Source: Deinococcus sp.
GTDB lineage: Bacteria; Deinococcota; Deinococci; Deinococcales; Deinococcaceae
Length of the DNA: 20,415 bases
Direction: 5' to 3'
NCBI GenBank assembly: GCA_025351205.1
Contig: JANXWI010000472.1
Span: forward strand, 1 to 20,415
Below, piece after piece: positions 20,389-20,415 of this stretch. The notes beneath the pieces are model-generated. The model saw only the letters and a program-made list of their open reading frames with translations, searched no databases and was not told the DNA's origin. The first letter of the stretch is position 1, and each line of letters opens with the position of its first letter. A program made the position numbers and the translations under genes.

Positions 20389-20415
20389 CGGCAGACACAG
20401 GCTGAACACGGTGCG
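20371..20415 (-). CDS. Histidine kinase, extreme C-terminus (partial)
   Basis: Fourteen codons (RTVFSLCLPLLESL) and a TGA stop, entering from the right edge. The T-x-F-x3-LPL pattern is the usual end of a histidine-kinase ATPase domain, and the position directly upstream of a response regulator supports it. Nothing more of the gene is in the window. Confidence 0.65.
   Translation of the reverse strand, partial: RTVFSLCLPLLESL

Overview
The window looks like chromosomal DNA from a Deinococcus-type bacterium. It is GC-rich, carries an SbcC fragment, and its genes look typical of that genus. Most transcription units also begin with a TANNNT-like -10 box only 5 to 8 bases before the start codon, the leaderless-mRNA architecture known from Deinococcus. 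The genus is an inference from these features; I could not run a search.

Layout of the host DNA. Positions 1-1238 are the 3' end of sbcC. A small exported protein (minus) and a secreted PQQ-type beta-propeller (plus) diverge around 1.9 kb, the latter ending at a clear terminator. An SDR oxidoreductase (minus) diverges from a PfkB sugar kinase (plus). Then come a small periplasmic cytochrome c, a DHH/DHHA1 phosphoesterase (minus), an unrecognised 281-aa protein, a HAD hydrolase, and a three-gene unit (two small unknowns plus a DJ-1/PfpI protein). These are followed by holA (DNA polymerase III delta, minus), a short Ser/Thr kinase (minus), and an amino-acid ABC permease preceded by a 21-codon leader ORF. 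The host part resumes right of the island with tRNA-Ala, a lipoprotein alpha/beta hydrolase, and a NarL-type response regulator with the last codons of its histidine kinase.

The main discovery is at 14761-18467: a very small integrative element inserted in the 3' half of tRNA-Ala(UGC). A perfect 47-bp copy of the tRNA 3' part marks the far end, 3660 bp away. Inside lie a tyrosine integrase next to the tRNA, a class II-type Fic AMP-transferase, a 77-aa XRE repressor/antitoxin candidate, a 60-aa two-helix membrane protein, a divergent 133-aa unknown, and two tiny ORFs. XRE, fic, the membrane gene and int form one tightly packed operon (overlaps of 11 and 4 bases, then a 2-base gap). Its promoter and that of the divergent gene share a perfect 8-3-8 palindrome. 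Identical 21-bp direct repeats just inside each end look like integrase arm sites. The element also brings its own terminator for the tRNA, because integration moved the original one 3.66 kb away.

The likely picture is a minimal tRNA-resident island whose XRE protein controls a Fic toxin, a membrane protein and the integrase together. This would couple toxin release to element mobility or to phage stress. The coupling and the defence role are inference; the gene order, att repeats, arm repeats and palindrome are read directly from the sequence. Genes inside the island use Shine-Dalgarno starts, unlike most host genes around it.
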